Source: Pelagibacteraceae bacterium AG-365-D07 (GTDB lineage: Bacteria; Pseudomonadota; Alphaproteobacteria; Pelagibacterales; Pelagibacteraceae). From it: DNA of 42,653 bases. Below are positions 20,780 through 29,796 of this stretch, piece after piece. Below the pieces are notes generated by a model. That model had not been told where the DNA came from. It saw only the letters and a program-made list of their open reading frames with translations, and did no database searches. The stretch spans positions 1-42,653 of the forward strand of contig QCGH01000011.1 of NCBI GenBank assembly GCA_003280005.1, read 5' to 3'. The first letter of the stretch is position 1. Every line of letters begins with the position of its first letter. Position numbers and translations under genes: made by a program.

Positions 20780-21499
20780 ATGATTAATTTAGAAGCAAAT
20801 CTAAGGTCTCAAGCAACAAAGGGAAGTAACAATACTTTACGAAGGCAAGGTATGGTGCCTGCGATATTATATGGTGGAGAAGAAAAAAATGAACTCATAA
20901 GTGTTTCAAAAAAAAACTTAAAAACACTGTTAGATAAAGAAAATTTTTTATCAAACGTATTAAAAATTAAGATTGATAATAAAGAAGTAAACGTTCTTCC
21001 AAGAGAAATTTCATATGATGTTGTGACTGATGAGCCAATCCATGTAGATTTTTTAAGAATGGTAAAAGGTAGAAAAATTGTATTAGAAATTCCAGTAAGA
21101 TTTATTAATCATGAACAATCGCCAGGTTTGAAAAGAGGTGGTGTTTTAAATATAGTAAGAAGAAAAGTTGAATTGAAATGTCCGACTGAAAGTATACCTA
21201 AAGAACTAGTGGTTGACTTAGATGGTTTAGATATTGGGTCGAGCATAAAAATATCTGCAATAAAACTCCCAGAAAATGTAAAGCCAACAATTATTGGTAG
21301 AGATTTTGTGATTGCTACAGTTGCAGCTCCAACAATTGTTAAAGAGCCAGAAAAACCTGCTGAGGAGGCAGCTGAGGGTGCAGAAGCAGCTGCAGATGGA
21401 GAAGCATCTAAAGAAGGGGAACAGGCAACCTCTACGGATGATGCTAAAAAGCCTGAAGCTGATAAGGATAAAAAAGAAACAGCTCCAGAGAAAAAATAA
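20780..21499 (+). CDS. rplY: 50S ribosomal protein L25/general stress protein Ctc
   Basis: L25 binds 5S rRNA in the large ribosomal subunit. The 239-residue form has the N-terminal L25 domain (LRRQGMVPAILYGGEEKNE, VDFLRM, residues 1-95) plus the C-terminal TL5/CTC domain (about 100-187). It then carries a tail (188-239) made almost entirely of Glu, Ala, Lys, Pro and Asp, which is low-complexity and acidic-to-mixed. The tail is more GC-rich than its surroundings because of Ala and Glu codons. The order rplY-pth-ychF that follows is common in bacteria and supports the call. Confidence 0.95.
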   Translation: MINLEANLRSQATKGSNNTLRRQGMVPAILYGGEEKNELISVSKKNLKTLLDKENFLSNVLKIKIDNKEVNVLPREISYDVVTDEPIHVDFLRMVKGRKIVLEIPVRFINHEQSPGLKRGGVLNIVRRKVELKCPTESIPKELVVDLDGLDIGSSIKISAIKLPENVKPTIIGRDFVIATVAAPTIVKEPEKPAEEAAEGAEAAADGEASKEGEQATSTDDAKKPEADKDKKETAPEKK

Positions 21500-21532
21500 T
21501 TTGTTTTATAATCTTAAAAATAATCTTTAAAA

Positions 21533-22087
21533 ATGATCTTATTCGTAGGTCTAGGCAATCCAACACCTGATAGTCAAAATAATAGACATAATATTGGCTT
21601 TAAAATTATTGATGCAATTAACCAAAATTTGGGCCTATCCAAACAGAAGCCAAAATTTAAAGGTTTATTAACAACAGGAAATATAGGTGAAAGAAAGGTT
21701 TACGCTATAAAACCTCTTACGTTTATGAATAATTCAGGAACCTGTATTAGAGAGCTAATTGAATATTTTAAAATAGAGTCATCAGATATTATAGTTTTTC
21801 ACGATGATCTTGATATCGAATTTGGAAAAATTAAAGCAAAATTTGGTGGTGCAGATGCAGGTCATAATGGAATAAAATCGTTAGATAAATTTATTGGTAA
21901 AGAATATTCAAGAGTAAGAATTGGGATTGGAAAACCAGAAAAAACAAAAGTTAACGATTTTGTTCTTGGAGATTTTAGTGAAGATGAAAAAATTCAACTA
22001 GAGACAATCTCTAAAAGGATAATTGAATTTATAAACTTATTAATTGACAAAAAGCTCGAATTATTTTCAAGTAAGATAAACAATTAG
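21533..22087 (+). CDS. pth: Peptidyl-tRNA hydrolase
   Basis: Pth releases peptides from prematurely dropped peptidyl-tRNA. The 184-residue protein contains N9/H19 in the GLGNPTPDSQNNRHNIGF region, N66 in KPLTFMNNSG, and D91 in VFHDDLDIEFGK, matching the E. coli active-site set (N10, H20, N68, D93), followed by the KFGGADAGHNGIKSL loop. It sits 33 bases after rplY and two bases before ychF. Confidence 0.97.
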   Translation: MILFVGLGNPTPDSQNNRHNIGFKIIDAINQNLGLSKQKPKFKGLLTTGNIGERKVYAIKPLTFMNNSGTCIRELIEYFKIESSDIIVFHDDLDIEFGKIKAKFGGADAGHNGIKSLDKFIGKEYSRVRIGIGKPEKTKVNDFVLGDFSEDEKIQLETISKRIIEFINLLIDKKLELFSSKINN

Positions 22088-22089
22088 TT

Positions 22090-23163
22090 ATGGGTTTTAA
22101 ATGTGGAATAGTTGGACTTCCTAATGTAGGTAAATCTACTTTATTTAATGCTCTAACTAATTCAAGCAAAGCTCAAGCAGAAAATTTTCCATTTTGTACC
22201 ATAGAGCCTAATCTGGGAATAGTTCCTGTAATAGATAAAAGGCTAGACAAATTAACAAACATTTCTAATTCAAAAAAAAAAATATATACGACAATAACAT
22301 TTGTCGATATTGCAGGTTTAGTGGAAGGAGCTTCAAAAGGTGAAGGTTTGGGAAATAAATTTTTGTCTCATATAAGAGAGGTTGATGCAATTATTCATAT
22401 GATTAGATGTTTTGATTCTGACGATATTCAAAATGTAAATAATAATATAGATCCGGTTAGAGATCTTGAAATTATACAAACTGAAATGAGACTAGCTGAT
22501 CTTGAATCTATTCAAAAAAGATTGGATAAAAAAAATAAAAAAAATTTATCAAGTGAACTCATGCAATTATTGGAGGCAGCGCAAGATTATATTAATAATG
22601 ACAAAAATATTGATGAATTGCATAAACTTTACAAAAAAAATCAAATAGAATTAAGTGGATTATTATCTTTAAAGCCAAATTTATATGTGTGTAACGTAGA
22701 TGAAGAAAGTATTATCACAGGAAATCAATATACCCAAAAATTTATCGAAAAATATGGAGAAAAAAATACAATTATAATTTCGGCAGAAATTGAAAATCAA
22801 CTTAATTCTCTGGCTGATAACGAAAAGAAAAATTATATGGAAATGCTGGGTCTTGAAGAAGCTGGAATAAAAACTCTTACCAAAAAGGGTTATAATTTGT
22901 TAAATCTTGAGACATTTTTTACTTCAGGTTCAGAGGAATCAAGAGCTTGGACAATAAGTAGGAATTGTATAGCTCCTAAAGCTGCAGGAAAAATACATTC
23001 AGATTTTGAAAAAGGTTTTATTAAAGTAGAAACAATTTCTTATGAGGACTTTATAGAAAATGATGGTTGGATTAATTCAAAAAATAATGGTAAAATGAGA
23101 TTAGAAGGAAAAGAATATATAGTGAGAGATGGAGATGTTCTAAACTTTCGTTTCAACACGTGA
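22090..23163 (+). CDS. ychF: Redox-regulated ATPase YchF (OLA1 family)
   Basis: YchF is a TRAFAC-class P-loop protein that prefers ATP and binds ribosomes. The 357-residue protein has G1 GLPNVGKS at 9-16, the DIAGLVEGASKGEGLGNKF switch II stretch, NVDEES in place of the NKxD guanine motif (the change linked to ATP use), and the C-terminal TGS domain ([32 protein letters not shown]). It ends the rplY-pth-ychF group. Its last 24 bases overlap the end of the opposing petC gene. Confidence 0.97.
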   Translation: MGFKCGIVGLPNVGKSTLFNALTNSSKAQAENFPFCTIEPNLGIVPVIDKRLDKLTNISNSKKKIYTTITFVDIAGLVEGASKGEGLGNKFLSHIREVDAIIHMIRCFDSDDIQNVNNNIDPVRDLEIIQTEMRLADLESIQKRLDKKNKKNLSSELMQLLEAAQDYINNDKNIDELHKLYKKNQIELSGLLSLKPNLYVCNVDEESIITGNQYTQKFIEKYGEKNTIIISAEIENQLNSLADNEKKNYMEMLGLEEAGIKTLTKKGYNLLNLETFFTSGSEESRAWTISRNCIAPKAAGKIHSDFEKGFIKVETISYEDFIENDGWINSKNNGKMRLEGKEYIVRDGDVLNFRFNT

Positions 23164-23919
23164 CCATATTTTTTTCATAGTTAAATACACAAGAATTGAT
23201 AATATGATTAAATATACGATCACTCTAAAGCCAGTTTTGTGCCTAGTTTCTAAGTGAGGTTCAGCTGACCACATTAAAAAGGTTGTTACATCTTTAGCCA
23301 TTTGTTCTTCTGTGGCTTGTGTTCCATCACTGTATTCGACTAAACCATCTGATAGAGGAGCGGACATTTTAATTTTATTTCCGTACATGTATTTATTATA
23401 ATACACCCCATCATCCAATTTGATGTTAGCTGGAGGATCATCGTATCCAAGTAGAAGAGAATAAATATAATCTGCCCCACCCTTCCTTGCTTTAGCCAGT
23501 ACCGACATATCTGGTGGATAAGCTCCTCCGTTTGCTGCCTTTGCCGCCTCAACATTGTCGTAAGGCATTACAAATTTATCAGATAATTTAGCAGGTCTTG
23601 TAAACATTTCACCTTCGCTATTTGGACCATCTTGAACCTCAAAACTTGCAGCTATGAATTTTGCCTCTTGCTCTGTAAACTCAGGGCCACCTGGCTCAGC
23701 AAGGTTTCTATAACTCAAATATTGCATTGAATGACAAGCTGAACAAACCTCAGTGTAAACCTGGTATCCTCTTTGCAAAGCGCCTCTATCATATTTTCCA
23801 AATAGACCTTTGAAAGTCCAATCAGTTTCTAGGAATTTTATTTTTTCTGCAGAGATTGAATGATTTTGAAAAGAAAATATTGAAATAAATAATATAACTA
23901 AGCTTATTAATTTTTTCAC
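23140..23919 (-). CDS. petC: Cytochrome c1 of the bc1 complex
   Basis: Cytochrome c1 carries electrons from the Rieske protein to soluble or membrane cytochrome c. The 259-residue precursor has a cleavable signal ([17 protein letters not shown]...SISA, cut near residue 24), the heme attachment site C59-S-A-C62-H63, the [15 protein letters not shown] region, and a C-terminal membrane anchor ([20 protein letters not shown]). The sixth heme ligand is probably the methionine in the NKIKMSAPL segment; this is by position only. It is the last gene of petABC, overlapping petB by four bases and ychF by 24. Confidence 0.96.
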   Translation of the reverse strand: MKKLISLVILFISIFSFQNHSISAEKIKFLETDWTFKGLFGKYDRGALQRGYQVYTEVCSACHSMQYLSYRNLAEPGGPEFTEQEAKFIAASFEVQDGPNSEGEMFTRPAKLSDKFVMPYDNVEAAKAANGGAYPPDMSVLAKARKGGADYIYSLLLGYDDPPANIKLDDGVYYNKYMYGNKIKMSAPLSDGLVEYSDGTQATEEQMAKDVTTFLMWSAEPHLETRHKTGFRVIVYLIILSILVYLTMKKIWSRVETKV

Positions 23920-25196
23920 CCTAAACTCTTTAAATTATTTTCAATTTTATTTTCTCCATCACTTCTGGTTGCCATCGCAGCGCCTGCCACTACTGGTTCG
24001 GTTATAGACAAAGGCACTGGGTTGGTTTTTTCTATAAATCCTAAAAATGGAAGTATAATTAAAAAGTGAATAAAGTAATAAGCGGTCGCAATTCTTGCTA
24101 CAAGTAAGTATAAACCCTCTGCAGGCATCGCTCCAACGTATCCCAGTACTAAAACATCTAATACTAATATCCAATAGAATTGTTTATAAAGAGGTCTAAA
24201 AACTGCAGATCTAACCTTGGAAGTATCTAACCAAGGTAAAGCTACAAGAATTAAAATTGCTGAAAACATTGCTATAACTCCCATTAGTTTATCAGGCACA
24301 GATCTTAAGATCGCATAAAATGGTAATAAATACCATTCTGGAACTATGTGTGCTGGAGTTACAAGTGGATTGGCTTCAATATAGTTATCAGCATGTCCTA
24401 AAATGTTTGGAGTATAAAAAACAAAAAAAGCAAAAACTATCATAAATAGTAATAGAGCAAATGCATCTTTAATTACAATATATGGATGAAATGGAACGGT
24501 ATCATTAGAAGGTTTTTTTATCTCAATTCCCACTGGATTATTATTACCCGGTACATGTAATGCCCAAATATGTAGTACTACTAAACCAAGTATTAAAAAC
24601 GGTATTAAATAATGTAATGCGTAGAATCTTGTTAGCGTAGGGTTATCAACTGAGAATCCTCCCCATAACCAAGTGGTTATCCCCTCTCCAATAAAAGGTA
24701 TTGCGCTAAACAAATTGGTAATTACTGTTGCGCCCCAATAACTCATTTGACCCCAAGGTAGGACATATCCCATGAATGCTGCCGCCATCATTAATAAATA
24801 AATAATTATTCCTATTATCCAAATAATTTCTCTTGGAGATTTATATGAACCATAAAATAAAGATCTAAAAATGTGGATATAAACCGCTAAAAAAAACATT
24901 GATGCTCCATTTGCATGAACATATCTAATTAACCATCCGTAGTTTACATCTCTCATTATATGTTCAACGCTTGCAAAAGCCAATTTAGTGTCTGCAACAT
25001 AATGCATTGCTAGAACAAGCCCTGTAACGATTTGGGTAATTAAACAAAAAGTAAGAATTCCCCCAAATGTCCACCAATAGTTTAAATTTTTTGGAGTTGG
25101 ATAATCTGTTAAATGATTTGCAAGAGTTAGAAGTGGCAATCTATCGTTAAACCATTTTCCAACTTTTGATTTTGGTGTGTAGTGACTATCGCTCAT
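23916..25196 (-). CDS. petB: Cytochrome b of the bc1 complex
   Basis: The central membrane subunit of ubiquinol:cytochrome c oxidoreductase, 426 residues, fused full-length as in alphaproteobacteria and mitochondria. The four heme ligands keep the expected spacing: H94 and H108, H195 and H209. The Qo-site PEWY is at 286-289 within [19 protein letters not shown], and the [19 protein letters not shown] loop is intact. Eight membrane helices are plausible. The gene lies between petA (11-base gap) and petC (four-base overlap). Confidence 0.98.
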   Translation of the reverse strand: MSDSHYTPKSKVGKWFNDRLPLLTLANHLTDYPTPKNLNYWWTFGGILTFCLITQIVTGLVLAMHYVADTKLAFASVEHIMRDVNYGWLIRYVHANGASMFFLAVYIHIFRSLFYGSYKSPREIIWIIGIIIYLLMMAAAFMGYVLPWGQMSYWGATVITNLFSAIPFIGEGITTWLWGGFSVDNPTLTRFYALHYLIPFLILGLVVLHIWALHVPGNNNPVGIEIKKPSNDTVPFHPYIVIKDAFALLLFMIVFAFFVFYTPNILGHADNYIEANPLVTPAHIVPEWYLLPFYAILRSVPDKLMGVIAMFSAILILVALPWLDTSKVRSAVFRPLYKQFYWILVLDVLVLGYVGAMPAEGLYLLVARIATAYYFIHFLIILPFLGFIEKTNPVPLSITEPVVAGAAMATRSDGENKIENNLKSLG

Positions 25197-25207
25197 ATAT
25201 AATTTTA

Positions 25208-25720
25208 TTATCCAATTTTAATCGTATTATCATTTAAAAAAACGTACTCTGGAATTTCCATGTTGATAGGTGCTGGACCTTTTCTTATTCTTCCTGAGGT
25301 ATCATAATGTGAACCATGACACGGACAAAACCAACCATCATACTCACCTTTGTCTGACAACGGAACGCATCCTAGGTGCGTACATATACCTAGCATAACT
25401 AACCACTCTGGGTTTTTTACTCTATCTTCGTCCTTCTCTGGATGTTTTAATTCTTCTAAGGAAACTGATCGCGCTTTATCAATTTCCTCTTGCGTTCTTC
25501 TTTTAATAAAAACAGGTTTACCTCTCCAAACAACTGTAATTGATTGTCCAGGTTTAACGGAACTTATATCTACTTCTGTGCTAGCCAAAGCTTTAACTGA
25601 AGCATCAGGATTCATTTGGTCAACAAGTGGCCACACTGCGGCTCCCACTCCAACGGCCCCAGCAGCAGCTGTGGCTGTAAATATAAAATCTCTTCTGTTT
25701 TTAGGTTTTTTATCTGACAT
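25208..25720 (-). CDS. petA: Rieske iron-sulfur subunit of the bc1 complex
   Basis: This 170-residue protein carries the [2Fe-2S] cluster that takes electrons from ubiquinol. The N-terminus has a twin-arginine-type start ([17 protein letters not shown]) that remains as the membrane anchor. Cluster ligands are C113 and H115 (CTHLGC) and C132 and H135 (CPCHGSHYD), with C118 and C134 placed for the stabilising disulfide. It is first in petABC, with its start 69 bases from the divergent trmL start. Confidence 0.97.
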   Translation of the reverse strand: MSDKKPKNRRDFIFTATAAAGAVGVGAAVWPLVDQMNPDASVKALASTEVDISSVKPGQSITVVWRGKPVFIKRRTQEEIDKARSVSLEELKHPEKDEDRVKNPEWLVMLGICTHLGCVPLSDKGEYDGWFCPCHGSHYDTSGRIRKGPAPINMEIPEYVFLNDNTIKIG

Positions 25721-25755
25721 TTAAATGTTTTATTTTTTGCTATTACATGATTTCA

Positions 25756-25761
25756 TATAAT
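25756..25761 (+). promoter_or_regulatory. Perfect TATAAT element in the petA/trmL divergent spacer
   Basis: TATAAT at 25756-25761 is a perfect -10 box, 28 bases before the trmL ATG at 25790. The stretch 17 bases upstream of it is only a T-run, so no clear -35 is present. The 69-base spacer must also hold the petABC promoter on the other strand, for which I see no convincing boxes. Confidence 0.3.
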
Positions 25762-25789
25762 AATAAATATATATTTTTCTATTGCAGAA

Positions 25790-26260
25790 ATGACACAGAA
25801 AACAGCTAATACATGCCCCAAAATAGCCCTTTATCAGCCAGATATACCACAAAATACTGCTGCAATAATAAGAACTTGCTCATGTCTTGGGGTTCAGCTC
25901 GAAATCATAGAACCTTGTGGTTTTTTTTTAACTGATCCTAGGTTTAAGAGAGTAGCGATGGATTATATGGATATGTCATCAATAAAATTTTATAAAAGCT
26001 ATGAGGATTTTGAAAAAGCTAAAAAAAACAAAAGAGTAATTCTGGCAACCACTAAGGCAAAAGAGGATTACATTAAATTTAAATTCAAAAAAGATGATAC
26101 AATATTGTTCGGTAGAGAAAGTTCTGGTGTTCCTGAAAAATTACATAAAAATATTAAATATAAAATAAAAATACCTATGATAGAAAATAAAAGATCTTTG
26201 AATCTTGCAACTTCAGCAGCTATAATTATTTCTGAAAGTTTAAGACAAACAATATACTGA
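25790..26260 (+). CDS. trmL: tRNA (cytidine/uridine-34-2'-O)-methyltransferase TrmL
   Basis: A 156-residue SPOUT (trefoil-knot) methyltransferase that methylates the wobble ribose of certain leucine tRNAs. Visible are ALYQPDIPQNTAAIIRTCSC near the N-terminus (family: LyqPeIPxNtGNiiRtc), DYMDMSSIKFYKSYEDF, the SAM-binding LFGRESSGVPE, IPMIENKRSLNLATSAAI in the knot. The family Gly in TGN is replaced by Ala-Ala (NTAAII). Short length without an extra RNA-binding domain is typical of TrmL. It starts a plus-strand group with hemF and greA. Confidence 0.92.
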   Translation: MTQKTANTCPKIALYQPDIPQNTAAIIRTCSCLGVQLEIIEPCGFFLTDPRFKRVAMDYMDMSSIKFYKSYEDFEKAKKNKRVILATTKAKEDYIKFKFKKDDTILFGRESSGVPEKLHKNIKYKIKIPMIENKRSLNLATSAAIIISESLRQTIY

Positions 26261-26263
26261 AAA

Positions 26264-27091
26264 ATGAAAACAAATCTAAAACAAGAACTTGCAAAACAAT
26301 GGTTTAAAGATCTTCAAGAGATAATTTGTAAAAATATTGAAGAAATAGAAAATAATAAAGTTTTGTTTAAAAGTAAAAAATGGACTAGAAATTTAAATAA
26401 AGATGAAGGTGGTGGAGAGTCTAAACTATTAGAAAATGGAAAAGTATTTGATAAAGTTGGTGTAAATTTTTCTGAGGTTTACGGAAAATTCCCAAATGAA
26501 ATTAAAGGAAAAATTCCAGGCACAAAAAAATCTTCAAAGTTTTGGGCAACAGGTATATCGATTGTTATGCACATGAAAAATCCTCACGTACCCGCTATGC
26601 ATTTTAATACTCGATATATAAATACCTCGCATGGTTGGTTTGGAGGAGGTATGGATGTAACACCATGTTTTAAAGATGAAAAACTAAAAAAATGGTTTCA
26701 TAAAAATCTCAAAAATATGTGCAATAGACATAACAAAAAATATTATAAAATTTATAGTAAATGGTGTGATAATTATTTTTATTTGCCACATAGAAAAGAA
26801 ACAAGAGGTATTGGTGGCATTTTTTTTGATTATAAAAAAAATCAATGGGAAAAAGATTTTCATTTTGTTAAAGATGTAGGATTGGAATTTATGAAAATAT
26901 TTAACGAAATAATTTTAAAAAAAAATAAAACTAAATGGTCAAAAAGAGATAAAGAAGCTCAATATATTAAAAGGGGTAGATATGTTGAGTTTAACCTACT
27001 ATATGATAGAGGAACAAAGTTTGGTTTACAGACTGGTGGGAATATCGACGCAATTTTAATGTCTTTGCCCCCTACCGCAAAATGGAAATAA
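26264..27091 (+). CDS. hemF: Oxygen-dependent coproporphyrinogen III oxidase
   Basis: HemF decarboxylates coproporphyrinogen III to protoporphyrinogen IX using oxygen, a step of heme synthesis. The 275-residue protein carries [20 protein letters not shown], the [13 protein letters not shown] segment, [28 protein letters not shown], and the C-terminal [19 protein letters not shown], all conserved in the family. It follows trmL by three bases and precedes greA by one. Heme supply suits the neighbouring cytochrome bc1 genes. Confidence 0.97.
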   Translation: MKTNLKQELAKQWFKDLQEIICKNIEEIENNKVLFKSKKWTRNLNKDEGGGESKLLENGKVFDKVGVNFSEVYGKFPNEIKGKIPGTKKSSKFWATGISIVMHMKNPHVPAMHFNTRYINTSHGWFGGGMDVTPCFKDEKLKKWFHKNLKNMCNRHNKKYYKIYSKWCDNYFYLPHRKETRGIGGIFFDYKKNQWEKDFHFVKDVGLEFMKIFNEIILKKNKTKWSKRDKEAQYIKRGRYVEFNLLYDRGTKFGLQTGGNIDAILMSLPPTAKWK

Positions 27092-27092
27092 A

Positions 27093-27569
27093 ATGGAAAA
27101 AGAACCAATTACAATTGATGGTCTTGAAAAATTAAAAAAAGAATTAAAATTTTTAAAAGAGAATAAAAGACCAGAGATAGTAAATGCAATTGCGGAGGCA
27201 AGATCGCACGGAGATTTAAAAGAAAACGCAGAGTATCATGCAGCAAAAGAACAGCAGTCCCATAATGAAGGAAGAATTCAAGAAATCGAAAATAGTATAG
27301 CTACAGCAAATGTAATTGATATTACTAAATTTAATAATGATGGAAAAGTTATTTTTGGGTCAACAGTTCATTTGAAAAATTTAGATACAAATGAAAAAAT
27401 TGAATATAAAATTGTTGGAAAAGATGAGGCAGACCTAAAAAAAAAATTAATTTATTTTAAGTCACCGATTGGAAAAGGTTTGATAGGAAAAAATAAAGGT
27501 GATTTGGTAGAAATTAATACTCCAAATGGTACAAAAAATTTTGAGGTTTCCAACGTTAAATACGTTTAG
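27093..27569 (+). CDS. greA: Transcription elongation factor GreA
   Basis: GreA enters the RNA polymerase secondary channel and stimulates cleavage of backtracked RNA. The 158-residue protein has the N-terminal coiled coil with the conserved tip [20 protein letters not shown], including the acidic residues that coordinate magnesium, and the C-terminal FKBP-like domain ([37 protein letters not shown]). In many alphaproteobacteria greA is next to carB; here it follows hemF instead. Its end overlaps the convergent cca gene by 14 bases. Confidence 0.97.
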   Translation: MEKEPITIDGLEKLKKELKFLKENKRPEIVNAIAEARSHGDLKENAEYHAAKEQQSHNEGRIQEIENSIATANVIDITKFNNDGKVIFGSTVHLKNLDTNEKIEYKIVGKDEADLKKKLIYFKSPIGKGLIGKNKGDLVEINTPNGTKNFEVSNVKYV

Positions 27570-28839
27570 ACTTTATTATACCTTCAATTTGATTGTTTGA
27601 AATTTTAAAGTTATTGTTCAGCCACTGCTCTTCAATTTCTCTTAGTATTGATCCTAATAATTTTCCTTCTTTTAAGTCAAATCTCTCAATTAAATCTTTA
27701 GCTTTGATTGGCATAACTGGGATTTCAAATTCAATAAAATATTTTTTCAGCTCAATCAAAATATCTTTATTTTTTTTAGAAGTTAGAATCTTAAAGTCTA
27801 AAATATCTATTAGATTTTCTTTACCATTTTTAAGTAAAATTTTTAATAAATTTTCTTTAGCAAAAAAGTCTTTGTTTGGTTCTAAAGAAAATATAGAATT
27901 TAAAAGAATTATTTTATCTTTTTCTTTATTTGATAAATTATATTTATAAATAAAATAATCACAGTCTTCGCTTTTATCGATTAACAAAAGAGATAGAATA
28001 AATGCAAAATTTTTACTCTTTAAAATATTTTTGCTAGAATCATCTAATTTATTTATTCTATTAATATTTTTTAGTTCTGGAAAAATTAAAAGAAATAACT
28101 CTTTGGAAATTTTATCTGAATTTATTTTATTAAAATTTTTGATAGAAATTATTTTTTTTAGCTCTTGTAATTTTCTGTCCTTTGAGATTTGTTTGAGACC
28201 ACCAAGATTTTGCTTAATAATTTTAACTATCTTTTTATCATGTTGATTTTTGCTATACTCTAAAAAGAATCTTATATACCTTAGTATTCTTAGATAATCC
28301 TCTTTAATTCTTATTGCTGGATCTCCAATAAATTTAATTAAACCAATTTTTAAATCACCTTTTCCATTATATGGATCAAACAAATTTCCATCTAAATCTG
28401 AATAAATTGCATTAATTGTAAAATCTCTCCTTGATGCATCTTTTAACCAATCTTGAGTATACTCAACTTGAGCATGTCTTCCGTCTGTTGTTATATCTTT
28501 TCTAAGAGTAGTTATTTCAAAACTTTTTTTATCTATGACTGCGGTAATTGTTCCATAGTTTATCCCTGTCTCATAATAATTGATTTTATTTTTTTTCAAT
28601 ATTTCAACTACAATATTTGGAATTAAATTTGTTGATAAATCTATGTCGTCAACTCTTTCATGGGAAATTAACTTTCTTAAACAGCCTCCTACAAAACGTA
28701 ATTCTGCTTTTTCTGAATATGAGCTAAATAATTTAAACAACTGTTGCATTCCATTATTTGAAGCAAGTTGTTTAAAGTTAGCTTCATCTTTAAATGTATT
28801 TTTTTTTGATTTAAATAAGTAATTTAAAAATTTAATCAT
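27556..28839 (-). CDS. cca: CCA tRNA nucleotidyltransferase / poly(A) polymerase family protein
   Basis: A 427-residue class II nucleotidyltransferase that adds or repairs the 3' CCA of tRNA, or adds A tails; the alphaproteobacterial branch is often labelled either way. Visible are the GGCLRK motif at 51-56, the metal-binding DDID at 64-67, the [21 protein letters not shown] segment with its template-like [23 protein letters not shown] and [12 protein letters not shown]. The C-terminal half is lysine-rich and diverged. The ATG is only three bases beyond the CCA end of the tRNA-Gln gene, so it may be expressed by tRNA 3' processing; an ATG at codon 31 is a less likely start. Overlaps greA by 14 bases. 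Confidence 0.9.
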   Translation of the reverse strand: MIKFLNYLFKSKKNTFKDEANFKQLASNNGMQQLFKLFSSYSEKAELRFVGGCLRKLISHERVDDIDLSTNLIPNIVVEILKKNKINYYETGINYGTITAVIDKKSFEITTLRKDITTDGRHAQVEYTQDWLKDASRRDFTINAIYSDLDGNLFDPYNGKGDLKIGLIKFIGDPAIRIKEDYLRILRYIRFFLEYSKNQHDKKIVKIIKQNLGGLKQISKDRKLQELKKIISIKNFNKINSDKISKELFLLIFPELKNINRINKLDDSSKNILKSKNFAFILSLLLIDKSEDCDYFIYKYNLSNKEKDKIILLNSIFSLEPNKDFFAKENLLKILLKNGKENLIDILDFKILTSKKNKDILIELKKYFIEFEIPVMPIKAKDLIERFDLKEGKLLGSILREIEEQWLNNNFKISNNQIEGIIKSKRI

Positions 28840-28842
28840 AAC

Positions 28843-28917
28843 TGGCTGGGGCGCTAGGATTCGAACCTAGGAATGGCGGTACCAAAAACCGCTGCCTTAC
28901 CACTTGGCTACGCCCCA
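28843..28917 (-). tRNA. trnQ: tRNA-Gln (anticodon TTG), CCA encoded
   Basis: The minus strand folds as a complete 75-base tRNA. The acceptor stem is TGGGGCG with CGCCCCA, the D arm GCC-AAGTGGTAA-GGC, the anticodon arm GCGGT with ACCGC around the loop TTTTGGT (anticodon TTG), a five-base variable loop CATTC, and the T arm CTAGG-TTCGAAT-CCTAG. A discriminator G is followed by genomic CCA at 28843-28845. It decodes CAA, and CAG by wobble. It lies between ispE (upstream on this strand) and cca (three bases downstream). Confidence 0.98.
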
Positions 28918-28923
28918 TGATTG

Positions 28924-28941
28924 TTTGTGATATACCACAAA
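28924..28941. repeat. Six-base inverted repeat between ispE and tRNA-Gln
   Basis: TTTGTG (28924-28929) and CACAAA (28936-28941) are perfect inverted copies around six bases. The element lies in the 33-base spacer just 5' of the tRNA on the minus strand. It could be a small hairpin in the tRNA leader or nothing; the stem is too short and there is no T-tract after it, so I do not call a terminator. Confidence 0.25.
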
Positions 28942-28950
28942 AGAAAAGCT

Positions 28951-29796
28951 TTATATAGTTTTTGATAAAATACTCCAATAATTTTTAAAATTTTTCTTTA
29001 CCAATTTTAACGCATTTATAGCAGATTTTTTGTTTGAAAAATAAGCAACAATTGTTGATCCTGAACCCGTCATTCTTACAAATTCCACTTGATCAACATT
29101 AGATAAAAAGATCTTTAATTTTCTTAAATTTGGGTAAAGAGTAAATGCTGGATGCTCTAAATCATTTTTTGCACTTTTAAGGGACTTAAGTTTAAAGACT
29201 TCGCTTGATATTTGAATTCTTCTTTTTGAGAATTTTTTAACCCTTTTATATATTTCCTTAGTTGAGCAACCTATTTTTGGTTTAATTAAAACTACAAATA
29301 AACCAATTTTTGAGTTGAATTTTTTTATTTTTTCATTGTTTAATAATATTGAATTTTTTCGATCTAGACCCAAAAGAACATCCGACCCAATTTGATTGCA
29401 AATCTCAATTTTGTCAATTTTAGAAATGTTTACAATTTTCTTTTTAATAAAATAACCTAGGACGGATGCGGCATTCATTGAACCTCCTCCCAACCCAGAC
29501 TGTTGTGGAATATTTTTTTTTATTTCAATTTTGTATTTTTTTTTTATTAAATTTTTTTTATCTAAAATATCCAATAACTTTGAAATAGTATTATTTTTTA
29601 AATTATTTGAAAACGAACCATAAAATTTAATTATATGTTTTGGTTTATTTATCGATCTTATATAAATTTTATCATATAAATTTATGTAAGAAATAATGCC
29701 TTGTATCTTATGTAAATTATTTTTATATCTTCCCAAAACATATAAAGATAAATTTATTTTTGCATAAGATTTTATTAAGTCTCTTTTAATCATCAC
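28951..29796 (-). CDS. ispE: 4-diphosphocytidyl-2-C-methyl-D-erythritol kinase
   Basis: IspE phosphorylates CDP-methylerythritol in the MEP route to isoprenoids, the precursors of the carotenoid pathway represented at the window's right end and of ubiquinone. The 281-residue GHMP kinase shows the catalytic K13 in SYAKINLSLYVLGRY, the phosphate-binding loop PQQSGLGGGSMNAAS (about 97-111), D139 in IGSDVLLGL, and the C-terminal MTGSGSTIVAYF. Two adjacent ATG codons (29796, 29793) could serve as start; the first overlaps the TPR stop. The usual residues after IGxDV (PF) are LLG here. Confidence 0.94.
   Translation of the reverse strand: MMIKRDLIKSYAKINLSLYVLGRYKNNLHKIQGIISYINLYDKIYIRSINKPKHIIKFYGSFSNNLKNNTISKLLDILDKKNLIKKKYKIEIKKNIPQQSGLGGGSMNAASVLGYFIKKKIVNISKIDKIEICNQIGSDVLLGLDRKNSILLNNEKIKKFNSKIGLFVVLIKPKIGCSTKEIYKRVKKFSKRRIQISSEVFKLKSLKSAKNDLEHPAFTLYPNLRKLKIFLSNVDQVEFVRMTGSGSTIVAYFSNKKSAINALKLVKKNFKNYWSILSKTI

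Noticed and set aside
21312..21530. 72-codon plus-strand frame overlapping the end of rplY
   Set aside because: It is a Gln/Leu/Lys-rich shadow of the low-complexity L25 tail in another frame.
25350..25724. 124-codon plus-strand frame opposite petA
   Set aside because: It is the antisense of the conserved Rieske gene; its length follows from the codon content of that gene, and it has no family features.
26264..27091. Frameshift or decay in AT-rich genes such as hemF, midA-like and pgeF-like
   Set aside because: Despite heavy Lys/Asn bias and long A-runs, all frames are intact and carry their family motifs.
28918..28950. Hairpin between ispE and tRNA-Gln as a terminator
   Set aside because: The stem is only six bases and no T-tract follows on the minus strand; kept only as a low-confidence repeat.
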